Below are positions 22,901 through 34,456 of a stretch of 64,000 nt of DNA, piece by piece. The notes below the pieces were generated by a model, which did no database searches, was not told the origin of the DNA, and worked only from the letters and a program-made list of their open reading frames with translations. The stretch lies in NCBI GenBank assembly GCA_026873275.1, contig JANTUC010000004.1, forward strand, positions 310,001-374,000, given 5' to 3'. The DNA comes from Pseudopithomyces maydicus. Taxonomy: Eukaryota; Ascomycota; Dothideomycetes; Pleosporales; Didymosphaeriaceae. How positions within the stretch are numbered: the stretch's first letter is position 1; the number at the start of each line of letters is the position of its first letter. The position numbers were made by a program, and so were the translations under genes.

Positions 22901-25468
22901 ATAATTAAAACCTTGGTCATATCACTCGTCCAAGGAGCTAGTCTGGGCGGGATACCGCAGAGAAAAACCAGCTAGCCCAGGAAGGGCATCGCAATGCTTG
23001 GGATGGGGGCTAAGCCACATTTCTAGAATTCTAGGCCGGTGAGGAAGGTTTTTACATTACCCACGAATGTGGTATGGACGATCAGAGCGAGGAAGTGTCT
23101 CGATGCTGACTGATTAAGGTAAGTACGCTCAGGCCTCCGTCTAGAAGTGAGATAGTATATGGCTAGAAGAGAGAAGCAAATAGGGGACCCCTAACCCATG
23201 TGAGTAAATATCACGACTCCTATAAAACTCTGCCGTGTCGAAATGGAAAAATCGCAATGAGAAGGAAGTCGACAAGCGGTAGAGGAATTTCGAGGATGGA
23301 CGTTTACATCGCGGCCGAGCCGTTGCGTTCCTGCCGTGCCGCGTGAGTTTCCCATACCACCACCGGTGAGGAGAACAGGGGCACGAGATACTACCAAATG
23401 TGCAAGCTACGGCTATCTACTCCGCATTGAGATATGTCAGATACGTGCATATTCACTTTGGCAACATACGCGTCGAATGACGTTTACAGCAGCCTGTAGG
23501 AATGCCAAGGAAGGCATTGGGGCGGAGCGATCGCAAGATGACGCGGAGGGAGGCGTGGTGGTACTTCGCCCGTAGTGTCGGTATAGAAATTTGCGTGTCA
23601 CTTGCTCACATGTTCTCTTGGCTTGCTTTAGTCTCGGTTCTTCATTCGGACCAAGGCCGCTTATGTCGATCTGTTTTTCGAGCCGACCTGTGGAAAGAAA
23701 GACAGCCTCTACCTAGGCAGTGATGGCTTTGATCCAGCGAACCCGATATCTGGTTTCCTGGCAGATTTTTTATTGTAACGTTCAGGAGCTGCCTGGCTAT
23801 ACTTCCGGATACTTACGGATACACCTGGAGGATCAGTAGGCAAGCTACCTTCTTTGTTCTACAAACAAGCATACTTACGAAGAAAGCATTCTCGAGCAAT
23901 TAATACTTACCTAACTTAGCTTTTATTTCAAGAGCACTGTCATTAGTTTTTTCCACAGCCAGATTACTCCAATTATCTGATAAACATAGCCAAATTTGTG
24001 TGTACAATATCGCGAGAACTTTCAGTCATTGTTTTGTTTGACGTTCATGTAGATCTAAGATCTACGACGCGACTTGAGTAATTGAAGGGTGAGTATTAGA
24101 CACAGTTTGTCCCAGTCCAGCAATATGAACTTTCCAAAGAAGCCACCTTCCCAAATCTATCTGGCACCTAATATGCACAACAAGAGAGGTCCACAATGCA
24201 ACAAGCATACGGAGTTGCCCTAGAATTCTCACCACTTCTCACCAAGCCTCTCTATCCTTGCTACTGCCTGTTCCGCATCCCTCTTTCCATCATCTTCCAG
24301 GACCTGAAAATCTCGGATATGCTAGAAGTCAATGATGTGCTTGCTTTCAGTCAAACGCTTGACCTCATTGCAAGTAATATTTACGTGCAACCGTTAGATT
24401 GTGCAACATCAACTGAGGCTAAAATTCAGATAAAGGAAGAGCTGGGACTACAGCTGCGAAGCTACGCTACTTTAGCATTTTGACCACCGTCACAAGCATC
24501 CTTTTCTTTTTTTCGGCTCCTATAAATAAAAGCCACAAGGTGAGAACATATTGTTTCAGGGTGCTGCATGGGGTCAGGTTAAGATTAATAGGCTTCTTTC
24601 ATATATAAAGATCCGTGAAGAAGAATACTATGAAACTGGTGAATTAGAAATTGTCTTAACAGGTGCCGCTATATATTCGCTTATAGGTTGTGTTACTTTG
24701 CAGCCTCTCTAGATTAAAGCACATAAGAAAATGCTGGTGTTGACGTCTAAAGAGAAGCGCACACTAAAATAAAGCATTCACGGCTTGCTCAACTTTACTT
24801 AGACAGCGTCAAAATATGGCGAGACTTATTTTCCGATAATTCGGTGTAGCTCACTGTTAGTTCCCATAGTAAATTGCAGCAAATATATGTTTGGTCGCTT
24901 ATAGCTGTCCTTATGATCTTACATTTAAGTAACCTCTGTAAGGGTATCGCTTTACAAAAATCCAGCACTTCTCGTTCTTAAACAGCCCTATTTATCAAGC
25001 TAAGCTTTTAACAGAGTCACCCATCGTCGAATTGAAACCCCTCTGTCGAATGTTGAGTGCTCTAGCCTGATTACATTTAGTGGTTTGGTCCAGAGGCCGG
25101 TTACCAGCGGTTGTGTAAGCAAAAGCATCGTATAGTGAAGACGAAGTTGAATAATGCAGCATTAATCGATGGCGTACGCAGATTCAGAGATATTTCAGAG
25201 TCATCAAGTCCCCACGTGATCGAGCGTTTGTCCAGGTGCCTGATAGTGTCCAAGTGCGGGTGTTGAGCGTGTGAAGTGAATAGTTTAATCCCAAAGAGGT
25301 TAGCTTCTGGCTTAGCGTGCCTGCCAACACTTGTGGACGGCAACAGGCAGCTGTGTAACGTTGGATCTGGTAACGGCACACTTGTTCCACTTCTTTCTCT
25401 CTGCACATTCATATAGCTCCACCACCACTTCAGTTCGACGGCTGACTTTACAGGCGTCCTTAGTACAG
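19981..25468. other. Long gene-poor region, AT-rich in its second half
   Basis: About 5.5 kb without a supported gene. The part up to about 22.4 kb is G/C-rich with many overlapping spurious frames on both strands. From about 22.4 to 25.1 kb the sequence becomes AT-rich with many stops, which suits decayed repeat DNA, possibly RIP-affected, but no transposase, reverse transcriptase, LTR or inverted repeat could be recognised by eye. A 95-codon frame at 24196-24483 has no domain and is not called as a gene. Confidence 0.45.
22133..22161 (+). repeat. GCATT/GCATC short tandem repeat
   Basis: Five to six units of the pentamer GCATT or GCATC in a row in noncoding sequence. Confidence 0.8.
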
Positions 25469-27832
25469 ATGAGCGATTTGAGCAGCTCAGATTCGTCGTC
25501 GCCGACCAGCAAGGCGCACCAGACAATTTACAACGACGGCGGCACACTCGCATCGCAGCAAGAGTTCCTCGATAGTCTGAAGCCCATTCCTCTGGAGTCG
25601 GTCGAGGAGAATAGTCGGAAGTGCGGGTACTGCTGGAGGACCTACGGCGAACCTAATCCTGGACAAGACGATGCGGAGGCACCTGTGCAGTTCCAGAAAT
25701 GCAAACACGTGTTTGGTGAGCAATGCATGCGATCGCTGTTTGCTATTCGGGAGCCCGTTCGAGTGGATCTGAAACCGCTATCGTTTGCGCCCGGTTCTAG
25801 AGGCGCCGATCTGGGAAGCCGACTGCGGTCATATGTCAGTTGCCTCAAACCACTTCTCACCTTATCTACTGACTTATTATCAGGTCGAAGCACGAGGAGT
25901 GGAGAAGAGCGCTTCACTTACAGGTGGAAATCGAGAGAAGGATTTCATTCAACTGCTACGGGAAATTCGGCCGGCGACAGCGGAATCTGATTATATTCAC
26001 AAGTGTGGCATCAAGCTCTTGGGAGCAGAATGGTAAGTGTGAAAGCTTAACTCCTAACGTACTCATACTCTAGAAGGATGCAATGACGACAAGGGTACAT
26101 TCTGTTTCTAACGTTCTAAACAGGTACAGCCTTTACTACGAAATGTACATCCAATCCGACCATCATCTAGGAAAGGTCCATATCTTGGAGAATGCTATCA
26201 TTCTTGATCGCGAACCCACAACAACTGCACCGCTTTCTCCGAGCAATTACTGGACCCCCGCAGGTGCACTTAGTCACGCTTTGAATTCCACAACTCCTTT
26301 CTCCGTTGCGCCCGGATTGACCCCTCTAGTAGCATACTCTGAACCGAATATTGAAAAGCCAACTTGTGTCGGAAACAATGCCTCTCCGTATCTACCTAAC
26401 CACCCAGGTGGCCTATACAGCCCGTTGCTTTACAATCCGACCTCTACGGCCAATTCGGAGGCAGAAGAGTTCTTGGGCTCCTTAGAACAGAGTTTGTTTA
26501 AGCAGTCAACCTTTGGACATGAAGCGTACGAGAGTTCTCCTGCCAATCACAAAGAGGGAGAGCTTGCTCAGATAAAGGTTACCAAGGTTGTCCACCAGGA
26601 GATCCAACTAAAGAATCAGACTAATGTGGTTCAGACAGATCAACAGCTTATGCTGCAGGATTTCCAAAAGGAAGAGCAAAACATCATGACGAAAATCGCA
26701 TCGAAACATACTCAATCGGACTCCCAGCAAGAAAAGGACGTCTCGACCAAGCAGAAAGCCCTAAAGCCACACCAGCAGCAGGAACAGCATCCTGGTACCT
26801 GGAAGGATTATCTATCTAGTCAGTCTAAGCTTGATAGTCTCATATCGAAACATAAAGAGCTTGAAGCTAAGCTTGAAAAGTCCAAGCAGTCAGGTCTGCA
26901 GAACGTAAGTCATCAATTTCTCTTTAGCCCGAGGAGGCTAGAGAGGTAACACATCAGCGAATACAAATATTAACCAGTGCTCAGGTGTTGCCGCCCGGTG
27001 TTCCATCGATTCCAACCTTGCCTCCCCATCTGCAACATCCTTCAGGTCAAGCTACTAGTCCTACAGCTACCCAACCTCTTCCATCTAACCTTCCGCAACT
27101 CGGGCAATCAGTCCCTCAGGTCGTCAATACGCTGAGCCCGCAGGAAATTCTTAAGAAGAAACAGGTTCTGAAGAAGAAGCAGGCCAAGCTGCAAGGTACG
27201 TTCATGTGACCCCCACATAACCTTAGAACGCAATACTGACTATCAGAAAAGCTGAAGCTTATGAAAAGCGCTACACCATATTCTGCAAGGTACTCGCACG
27301 CACCTTCTCCAACATCTACGCCGCCTACGAGAGCCACCTCGTCGACGAAGCCATCGCTGCCGGTCGCCCACCGCCAATTAAGAAACTCCGCCTCGCAGAC
27401 CACAAGCACTCCCCCAAGTCCCCCTCACCCTCCTCATCTTCCACCGCGTCCTCCCCAGACTCCTCGTCGGGCATTCGATACGAGCTCGAGCGTCCCCGCA
27501 CTGTGAACATTGTCGCTACGATCCACGAGCGCCAGAGGGACGACAAGGGTATCGAGGTCTCACAGCCATATCCGTTCTTCGATTTGAGCGGTGATGATAC
27601 CGAGGATGAAGACGACGAGAGCGACAACCAGGACAGCGTGAGTGAGGACAAGATGGAGGCTTTCCTGGCCGGGAAGATCATCTTTCTCAAGCGAGATGAG
27701 TGCGATAGGTGTTATACGAAGAAGCCGTTTTCGGACGGAATGCTGGTCCCAGATTACGTCTTTTGGAAGGATAAGAAGGGTGGACCTGACGATTGTCCGA
27801 GGTGCAGGCGGGTTCTTTTCAAGAAGAGCTAG
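25469..27832 (+). CDS. RING-like zinc protein with distant C-terminal Cys pairs
   Basis: Five exons: 25469-25834, 25884-26032, 26124-26904, 26985-27195 and 27252-27832; sum 2088 nt, 695 residues. Residues about 52-90 hold an incomplete RING: CGYC, then after about 26 residues CKHVFGEQC. The zinc position that is normally Cys/His after the CxH is Gly, and no CPxC follows nearby. The middle is long, Gln/Lys-rich and partly coiled-coil (EELEAKLEKSKQ-like and KKKQVLKKKQAKL). An acidic DDTEDEDDESD stretch precedes the C-terminal segment with CDRC and, 27 residues later, CPRC. The last intron (27196-27251) must end at the second of two nearby AGs (27246 and 27251), since only that keeps the frame. 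Possibly a ubiquitin-ligase-like protein; the function is not established and the family is not recognised beyond this. Confidence 0.72.
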
Positions 27833-28595
27833 AGGCGAGCAGGAGGTGATTCCTTTCGAGGAGAATCAAATGTGAGCAAAAGGTGGAATCGTGAGAGTTG
27901 GTGGTAATGAGGTTTCATGGGCGAGGGAATGCAATGGGTATGGTGCTTTTCGGTGCACCCGGGTAATGGGACACGCGCTCTGCGTCTGAGCCACATGCAT
28001 GATGGATTCGGCGCTTGGAGTTGATGTCTGTCGCGACTGGTTCTGGGGCTAGGATGATTTTGATTGCTCCTTGATTGCTTCTTGCTTTCGGGGCATCAAG
28101 ATACAGACATTTGCCTTGAACTGGTCGTCAGCCGTTCGTAGCAAACGAACAACGTGCCACTATGTGGTAGTAATACAAAAAGGTAGTTCATGATTTGCGA
28201 ATCAGTTCTGCTTTCCCATATACACCGTTCTGATATTAGCTACTGTGACAGTCTATGCACATCCTGCGTACTTTTGTCATATACACACGCCCATACCACT
28301 CTCCACTATACTACGACCACTGCTCCACATCGCTACCGAACTGAATCAAATCATGAAATCTAATGCCGTTAATCCGTGACCCATTACCGTATCCCGTATC
28401 CCATATGCTCATCTGTTCTCATGCTTGTGCGCCAAAAAACAAAAACTGTCAAACAACCACCCATCTATCTACCTTAGCCGCGCTTCATCGCTGAATCGAA
28501 TCCATTGAATTATGCTCTATCCCGCGGTTTTCACCCACGGAGAATGGGTGATAGAACCGTAGAACGTCAAGGCAAGGGTAGTGGTAGTACGGCTG
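27833..28595. other. Intergenic between two convergent genes
   Basis: About 760 bp of 3' flanks of the RING-like gene and the DUF3433 gene. No gene or repeat seen. TACAGACAT and TATACA stretches could be polyadenylation signals, but this was not resolved. Confidence 0.45.
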
Positions 28596-31336
28596 CTACG
28601 CCGCACTCCCACCCCAGCTCCTCCTCTTCTTCTGCTCCTCCCAAATCACCATCTCTCTACCTTTACGTTCGCCGCCTCTTCGTACGCGATCGATACCCAA
28701 GTGTTCGAGGCCGTCCCTCCCAATGTGGATCCCAAAACCATATCTCAGCTTAGCCGGGTCAAGCATTGACGTGCGTCGCGCTTCGATCCCCGCCTTCTCC
28801 AAATGCTTCTTCCCCTGTTGAATCTGAGCATCGCGCAAGTTGTCACGTGAGGGGCGCACTAGGCTGGTGAGGCTCTGCGCCCAGGTACGCTCGAGATACG
28901 CGGTGCCCATGAGGCGGGCGACAAGCTCGGGCTTGGTCTGCGGCCGGCTGAACGCGCGATCGGCAAGTATAGGGCTCTGGTAGAGCCAGGAGATTATTTC
29001 GGCGAGGGCGGTGCTGCGGTGCGGAAGAGCGGCGCGGGTGCGACCTGGCCAAAGGGAAAGGATACCCACAGCGTACAGGGCGAGGAAAAAGCAGAGAGCG
29101 TAGTAGGCGGGGAGATCGGCAGCAACGCGAACGACGGATTCATCATCGTAGTATTGAGTCCAGAATGCACCGCCAGCGAGGATGGGAATGGCGAGGGAGG
29201 CAAGGCTGACGAGTGAAAGAACAGCATTTTGATAATGTTGGTTTTCGAGCGCGGAAAAGGTGGAAGAGAGTGGTAGACGGGCTGAGTAGTCGAGGAGAAG
29301 GGAGGTTTCGGCTGTGGCGCCGCCTTGTGAGGAGAGCGAGATGTAAGGCCGGAGTGCGCGGAGTGAGTAGTCAAATGTGAGCATGGCGAGGAACATGACG
29401 TGACCGATGAGCGCAGGAATGAAGGAGTAGACGAAGTTCGAGGCGGAAAAGCCGGCGGCGTTGGTACGGGCGAAGACTTGCGGGAGGAAACCCAAACGGA
29501 CGGCGCTGTTGACAAAGCTGATGACGAGGAATGCTACGAGCAGGACTGTAGCAGCGATAATCCACAACAACACCGCCGAGTTACGCAACCACCATGGAAG
29601 GTATCTGAGACGTACGTTCGGACTGCGGATGTCCATGCGAATGGAAAAGTCGCTTGGGCGGTGGCTCCGTCGAGCAGCAGCTTCATCAGGGTACGCCCGC
29701 TCCGCGCCTTTCTCACGGATGCGACCGTCCTCGATAGAGAAGCGCCGGGTTGAGACACCTTCTTCACCGATACCGTGGAAGACATCGTTTGGTCGTTTTG
29801 TTGTAGTCCAGAGCCCGAGACGGTCCGATCGACCCTTCAGATTGTCAAAGTCCCGTTTCTCGAATGTCTCGGCACCTGCGTAATCGTTTGTGATGTTAGA
29901 GCGCTCGATCAAAGCAATTATGTCGGCTAGGGAGCGAGGATCCCACCGCAGTCCTGTCTGCTTACGGAGGAAAACCACCATGAAAAGCAATACCAAAAGA
30001 AGGAGTATGTACAGGACAATGATAGTCCAAACGACACCTTGTACAGCCACCCATCGCCAAACTGATCTATCAAGGTTGTATCGCACATTGAAAGCAGTGG
30101 CAAGAAGGGGTATCGTCCATTGGAAAAGCCAGAAAACGCAGAAGCAGGCACCGACCAGTGGCTGACCGGCACGGAAATATTCTAGTCTCGGGGCTAAAAA
30201 CTGCAACGGATGCAGCTGGAGGAAGATTGCCGCGGACCGTGGATGGAACCGGTCTGATGTCATGGCGATAAAGGGCACGATACGCTGAAATGCGATTTGT
30301 ACCTGGATAACCCATAGCAGGATAAGCGCACCGAGCAAGGTCGGTAAATATTCGAAGATGAAGTACCTATTGTCTCCAAATCCGATGTAGTCCCACAAGC
30401 CGATGCCATTCTGGCGGTTGGAATATATGGCACAGAAGATGAGGGCACCAAGCATGAGGGCGCAGAGGAAAGCGAGGAGAAGGAGCCATATGGGGCGCAG
30501 GATGCTTGGGAGGAAGTCGAGCGGAGTTTGAGAGGTAGTGTGGGCGACGAAAACATCCTTGGTAACCTGCTCGGGGCTTCCTTCCCGGTAGGGTTGCTGG
30601 TGCAGTTGCGATTGCGGTCGCTTGGACTGGCGGGCACCTTCCATGGTGTTGGGCAGCTGTTGGGAATACCTCTGGGGCATGTGGCGCGACAGTCTCTGGC
30701 TGGTCTTTGCATCCTGGGCCATGTACCCCAGGCTCTCGTCGGATACTATGCGCTCGACCGGGTAGTCAGCTGCATCTTCGGGGTCGTCGTCGGACACGAC
30801 GGTGGCATCCTCGTGTCCCTGCGGGTACATGCGACTGCCTCGCACCTCCTCATCGCGGGTGAGCTGGTCAATGGCAAAGCGGATGTACGGGGTGGTGTCC
30901 ATGCCCGGGGTGGTGGCCATAGACTCGGAGTCCATGGGCCTGCTGGCGCGAGTGTCGGGTCTTTCTTCAGCGATGGTGGACACGGGACGGTCCGAGGCAG
31001 GAGGTGGATGGCGCTGGACACCCACGCCGCGTAATGATGCTATCGGTGCGTCGTTGTGGTTCTGCAGCTGCTCATGACTCTCTGCGGGCGTGCGGTACTG
31101 CGAGGGCGGTGTGCTGTAACGTGGCCGGCGTGCATCACCCGGGCCCGACGAGTTCTCGGACAGGCTGTAATAGCCCTCGGACGCGGCCTGGGAGGCAGCA
31201 ATGCTTTGCTGCGAGTCGGAGTGGGAGAGGCGGGGGCGACTGACTGCGGGACGTCATCAGCGGAGGGGCTCTCGAGCGTGCTGGCAGGCAACTCACCGTT
31301 AGTTTGCTTGAGCTGGAATGGAGACTCCAGGCTCAT
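28596..31336 (-). CDS. DUF3433 multi-pass membrane protein
   Basis: Exons 31297-31336 and 28596-31243 with a 53-nt intron; 2688 nt, 895 residues. A short first exon (MSLESPFQLKQTN) joins a disordered Ser/Pro/Gln-rich cytosolic N-terminus of about 225 residues. Two copies of the fungal DUF3433 module follow. In the first, LPSILRPIWLLLLAFLCAL leads to FIFEYLPTLLGALILLW and the conserved VPFIAM. In the second, WLRNSAVLLWIIAATVLLVA leads to YSFIPALIGHVMFLAMLTFD and RALRPYISL. About eight to ten membrane helices in total. Biochemical role of the family is unknown. The gene diverges from NNF1 over a 697-bp spacer. The start is the ATG at 31336; splicing removes in-frame TGA codons, which supports the intron. 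Confidence 0.85.
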
Positions 31337-32033
31337 ATCGCTGAGAGTAGCACTGAGATTATGTGGGTATGCCGAATAGCTGCATAGTTAGTGTACCGCG
31401 CGACGGACTGGCGATTTTGTACAGCCATGACCTTGGTCGTGGCCACGCCGCAGGAGGCTGGCAGAGGAGGCTGGGGTGCCAACCACATACGATGCCAGGT
31501 CACAGCAAAGCGCACTGGTGCGACAGCCCGAAGGAAGCAGGTTTCAGTGATTCATTGATGCATGCAGCTAAGCTAAAGCGATATCTTGGTCCTCATCAAC
31601 TCAACCATGCCAGGTCGTGAATCTTGAGCATGGTGTTGAACTTTCGTCATCGACGAGCTGCTGGCCTAGCGCATGAGCTATGGGCAGCCCGACACTCTAT
31701 TTCCCCAGATCGCCGTTCCGCCTTATTTAAAGTAAGAAAACGGGATGGGAATGCCTGTGAGGCCACGGCCGGAAACACGCATCTGTGTCGCTGGGCCATT
31801 GCAAGCCGCTAGGGGGTGGTCGTGACATAGACCCAATCTTCAAGATGCATGCAGATGGCGGGGTCCGCCTGGGCGACGCCTGGTCACGTGCTGTTTTTAG
31901 CGCATGTCCGTCCCGCGTCTGTTGACTTTGGTAAACATAAGCTAGTCGGGAGAATCGTCCAACAATCACACCGGCTGCTGCCTCTCCTCCGCGCGCGTCC
32001 TGCCGCCAGACCACCTATTGATTCCTCCCTACA
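31337..32033. other. Divergent promoter region (DUF3433 gene / NNF1)
   Basis: About 700 bp between two divergent starts, so it must carry both promoters. No coding potential and no repeat recognised. A TATTTAAAGT element at about 31723 may serve one of them. Confidence 0.5.
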
Positions 32034-32756
32034 ATGCCCGCGGCTACGAAACCCGAATCGCGCTCACCGTCTCCCGCGCCCCCACCGCCCATAGCAGATG
32101 CGCCAGGCCCGCGCGCCCAGGGTCTGATCAATATCTACAATCAAGCCGTAGATGCGACGCTGAAGAAATGCTCCCCCGCAAATTTCGCCTCGTGCTTTCC
32201 CACCGCAGCGGAACACGCCCCTGAGGTGCTCGAGAGCCTGCGTGCCCAGGTCTTGAACCAGCTCCAGCGCACCTGGAAGCTGAACTTCGATGAAGTCATG
32301 GCGAGGAGGAACGTTGTGCAGCTGCTCAACTCGCTCGATCAGTGTATCGAAGATGCGCGACTCCGGAAGAAGCGTGCTGAGGCGAACGGCGGGCCTGTCG
32401 AAACGCCCATACCGTGAGTGCCCTCTGCTCGCATTGTAAACCCCATCACTATGCCGGAACTGATTCTTTTGCTTAGCCCTCATACGCTGGCACCTGCTGA
32501 GATTCACCTTGCCCATCTGATGCCCTTCCTCGAGTCGCAACAAGCCGAAATGAGCACTCGCCTCGCCGAGACCCAGCAAGCCAACACCCAACTGCTTTCC
32601 ACCGTCACAGCGCAGCGCGCTGAGATAGAAGCCTTAGTCCACGGTCTCGAAAGTGTTATTCAGGATCTCGAGACCAGCGCGCAGATGATGGGCCAAGAAG
32701 ACGTGCAAGGCCTGAGCATGGAAATGCGAGAGCTAGAAAAGGAAATGAAGAAATGA
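32034..32756 (+). CDS. NNF1: NNF1, Mis12/MIND kinetochore complex subunit
   Basis: Subunit of the MIND (Mis12) complex that links centromeric chromatin to the Ndc80 complex at the outer kinetochore. Exons 32034-32413 and 32477-32756 (63-nt intron), 219 residues. The N-terminus is Pro-rich and disordered (1-28). The Nnf1 helical domain then begins with RAQGLINIYNQAVDATLKKC and continues with NFASCFPT, FDEVMARRNVVQLLNSLDQ and a charged RLRKKRAEA helix. The second exon gives PHTLAPAEIHLAHLMPFLE and a C-terminal coiled coil (AETQQANTQLL, ELEKEMKK). Size and motif order match fungal Nnf1 (yeast Nnf1, human PMF1). No paralog-like duplication is seen. Confidence 0.88.
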
Positions 32757-33652
32757 GCCGTCTACATTATTGCAGAATAGGGAACCGCACTCCCGCATCC
32801 TTGCCTCCTGCCACGAGAGACAAACAATTCCGGCCCGAATACGAGCTCCGCGGTGTATACAGCGCCGCATTGGGCGTCACAACCCCACGCACACGTCATC
32901 GATGGTCGAGAGGTGTCCACCCTTCTTGAAAGGGTCGCGTGCCGCGGCGTCGCGGGAAGAGAGCCGGCAGTTTGTATCCTGGGCAGATCCCAGAGGCCGT
33001 GCGTGGTGCCGAGCGAACTCAGCATCACTGGGATTCTTGAGCTTGGGAGAGAAGGTGCTGACCGTAACCACCGAAACACCGAGCTGAGCTCTCGCATGGT
33101 CACTTGCGCAGAACCCGTGGATAAAAGATGATGAAAGACGCAATCCGTGGGAGGATATGCTTGGTTCGTTTGCAGCTTGTCCGTATTGCTTTGGGCTTCC
33201 TTATCATACCATAGTCGCAACGAATCTTGGAATTTCATATTACGCTTCGTTCGATTGGTTCATCACATGAATCGTTGGCTACACTGGCGGTTATGCATCT
33301 GACTGACGAAAGTCGCCAATCTCAATGCCAATACCGGATGCACAATTCTAGACACACTTACCAATCCTGCAATATCGCTACTCATGAGCCGAGCCAACAT
33401 AAGCCGAAACGCGGGGCCCCGTGTGTCCAAAACACCAGGGCTGCAATCTAATGTTAATATATACATGCTATTTCAGGTAGAACCACCGGTTAACATCGCA
33501 ACACCCAATCTATCGTGGCCTGGAAAGCAACACCGGCACCAAATCGATCGAAGGGTCGTGCGCGTACTCGCTCAAGATGTATATGATGGCTGGTTTAAGC
33601 ATGGCCAGCTTCAGACCTCGTCCGCCGTGAACATCGCTCCCAACCCGCCACC
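32757..33652. other. Intergenic between NNF1 and the AA9 gene
   Basis: About 900 bp. Short overlapping frames only, none with a domain. The right part should be the AA9 promoter; no obvious TATA box close to the start. Confidence 0.45.
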
Positions 33653-34456
33653 ATGAAGGTCACCGCCGCCCTCAGTGTCGCTGCTGCCGCGTCGTCCGTC
33701 AACGCCGCAGCCCTCCAGCCCCGCCACTGTCCGTCTCTCGTCCATCATCCATCGTCCTCGAGCTGACAGTACTAGACACCTTCAATGCTATCGGCAACAC
33801 CTCCCCCTGGCAATATGTCCGCCAAACAGACAACTTCCAGTCCAACGGTCCCGTAACCGATGTCTCGTCCACTCTCGTCCGCTGCTACACGTCCAACAAC
33901 AACCGCGGCGTGTCCACCATGTCTGTCGCCGCCGGCAGCAGCGTTGTGTTCAAGGCCGGGCAGGCTGTCTTCCACCCAGGTCCCATCCAGTTCTACATGG
34001 CCAAGTACGTCCATCTTCCCCCTCCACCACCATCCCCCACAAACCTAACCTCACCTCCACAGGGTTCCCAGCGGCCAGACCGCCGCCACCTGGGACGGCT
34101 CCGGCAACGTCTGGTTCAAGATCTACGCCGAAAAAGCACAATCCCAGAACGGCCAGCTCAGCTGGGCCTCGCTCAACCAGGCCTCGTTCCCGGTCACCAT
34201 CCCCAAGAACACGCCTAGCGGCGAGTACCTCCTGCGCATCGAGCACATTGCGCTGCACGGCGCGAGCCAGGTTAATGGCGCCCAGCTTTACATCTCGTGT
34301 GCGCAGTTGAGTGTTACGGGAGGAGGCAGTGGGACGCCCGGTCCGCTGGTCAGTTTCCCGGGGGCGTACAAGAATACCGATCCGGGGCTGAAGGTTAACA
34401 TTTATGGGGGTGGCGGCAGCTACAGTCCGCCTGGGCCGGCGGTTTGGTCAGGTTAG
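33653..34456 (+). CDS. AA9 lytic polysaccharide monooxygenase
   Basis: Secreted copper enzyme that cleaves cellulose or other beta-glucans oxidatively, formerly GH61. Exons 33653-33728, 33776-34004 and 34063-34456 (introns 47 and 58 nt), 232 residues. Family motifs: HYTFN with the candidate copper-binding His1 (residue 25), WQYVRQTDNFQSNGPVTDVS, the second copper His in FHPGPIQFYMAKVPSG, and the axial Tyr with its partner Gln region in GAQLYISCAQLSVTGGGSG, followed by SFPGAYKNTDPGL. No CBM1 is present. The signal peptide should end after Ala18, leaving AALQPR before the His; AA9 enzymes normally begin with His1 directly. Either a further cleavage after Arg24 matures the protein or the start region is altered. 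Good ATG context (CCACCATGA). Inducible by plant-wall sugars in the family; no regulatory site identified here. Confidence 0.88.

Noticed and set aside
24196..24483. 95-codon frame with ATG in the AT-rich island
   Set aside because: Coding-like at first glance, but no domain or neighbouring exons; too short to support.
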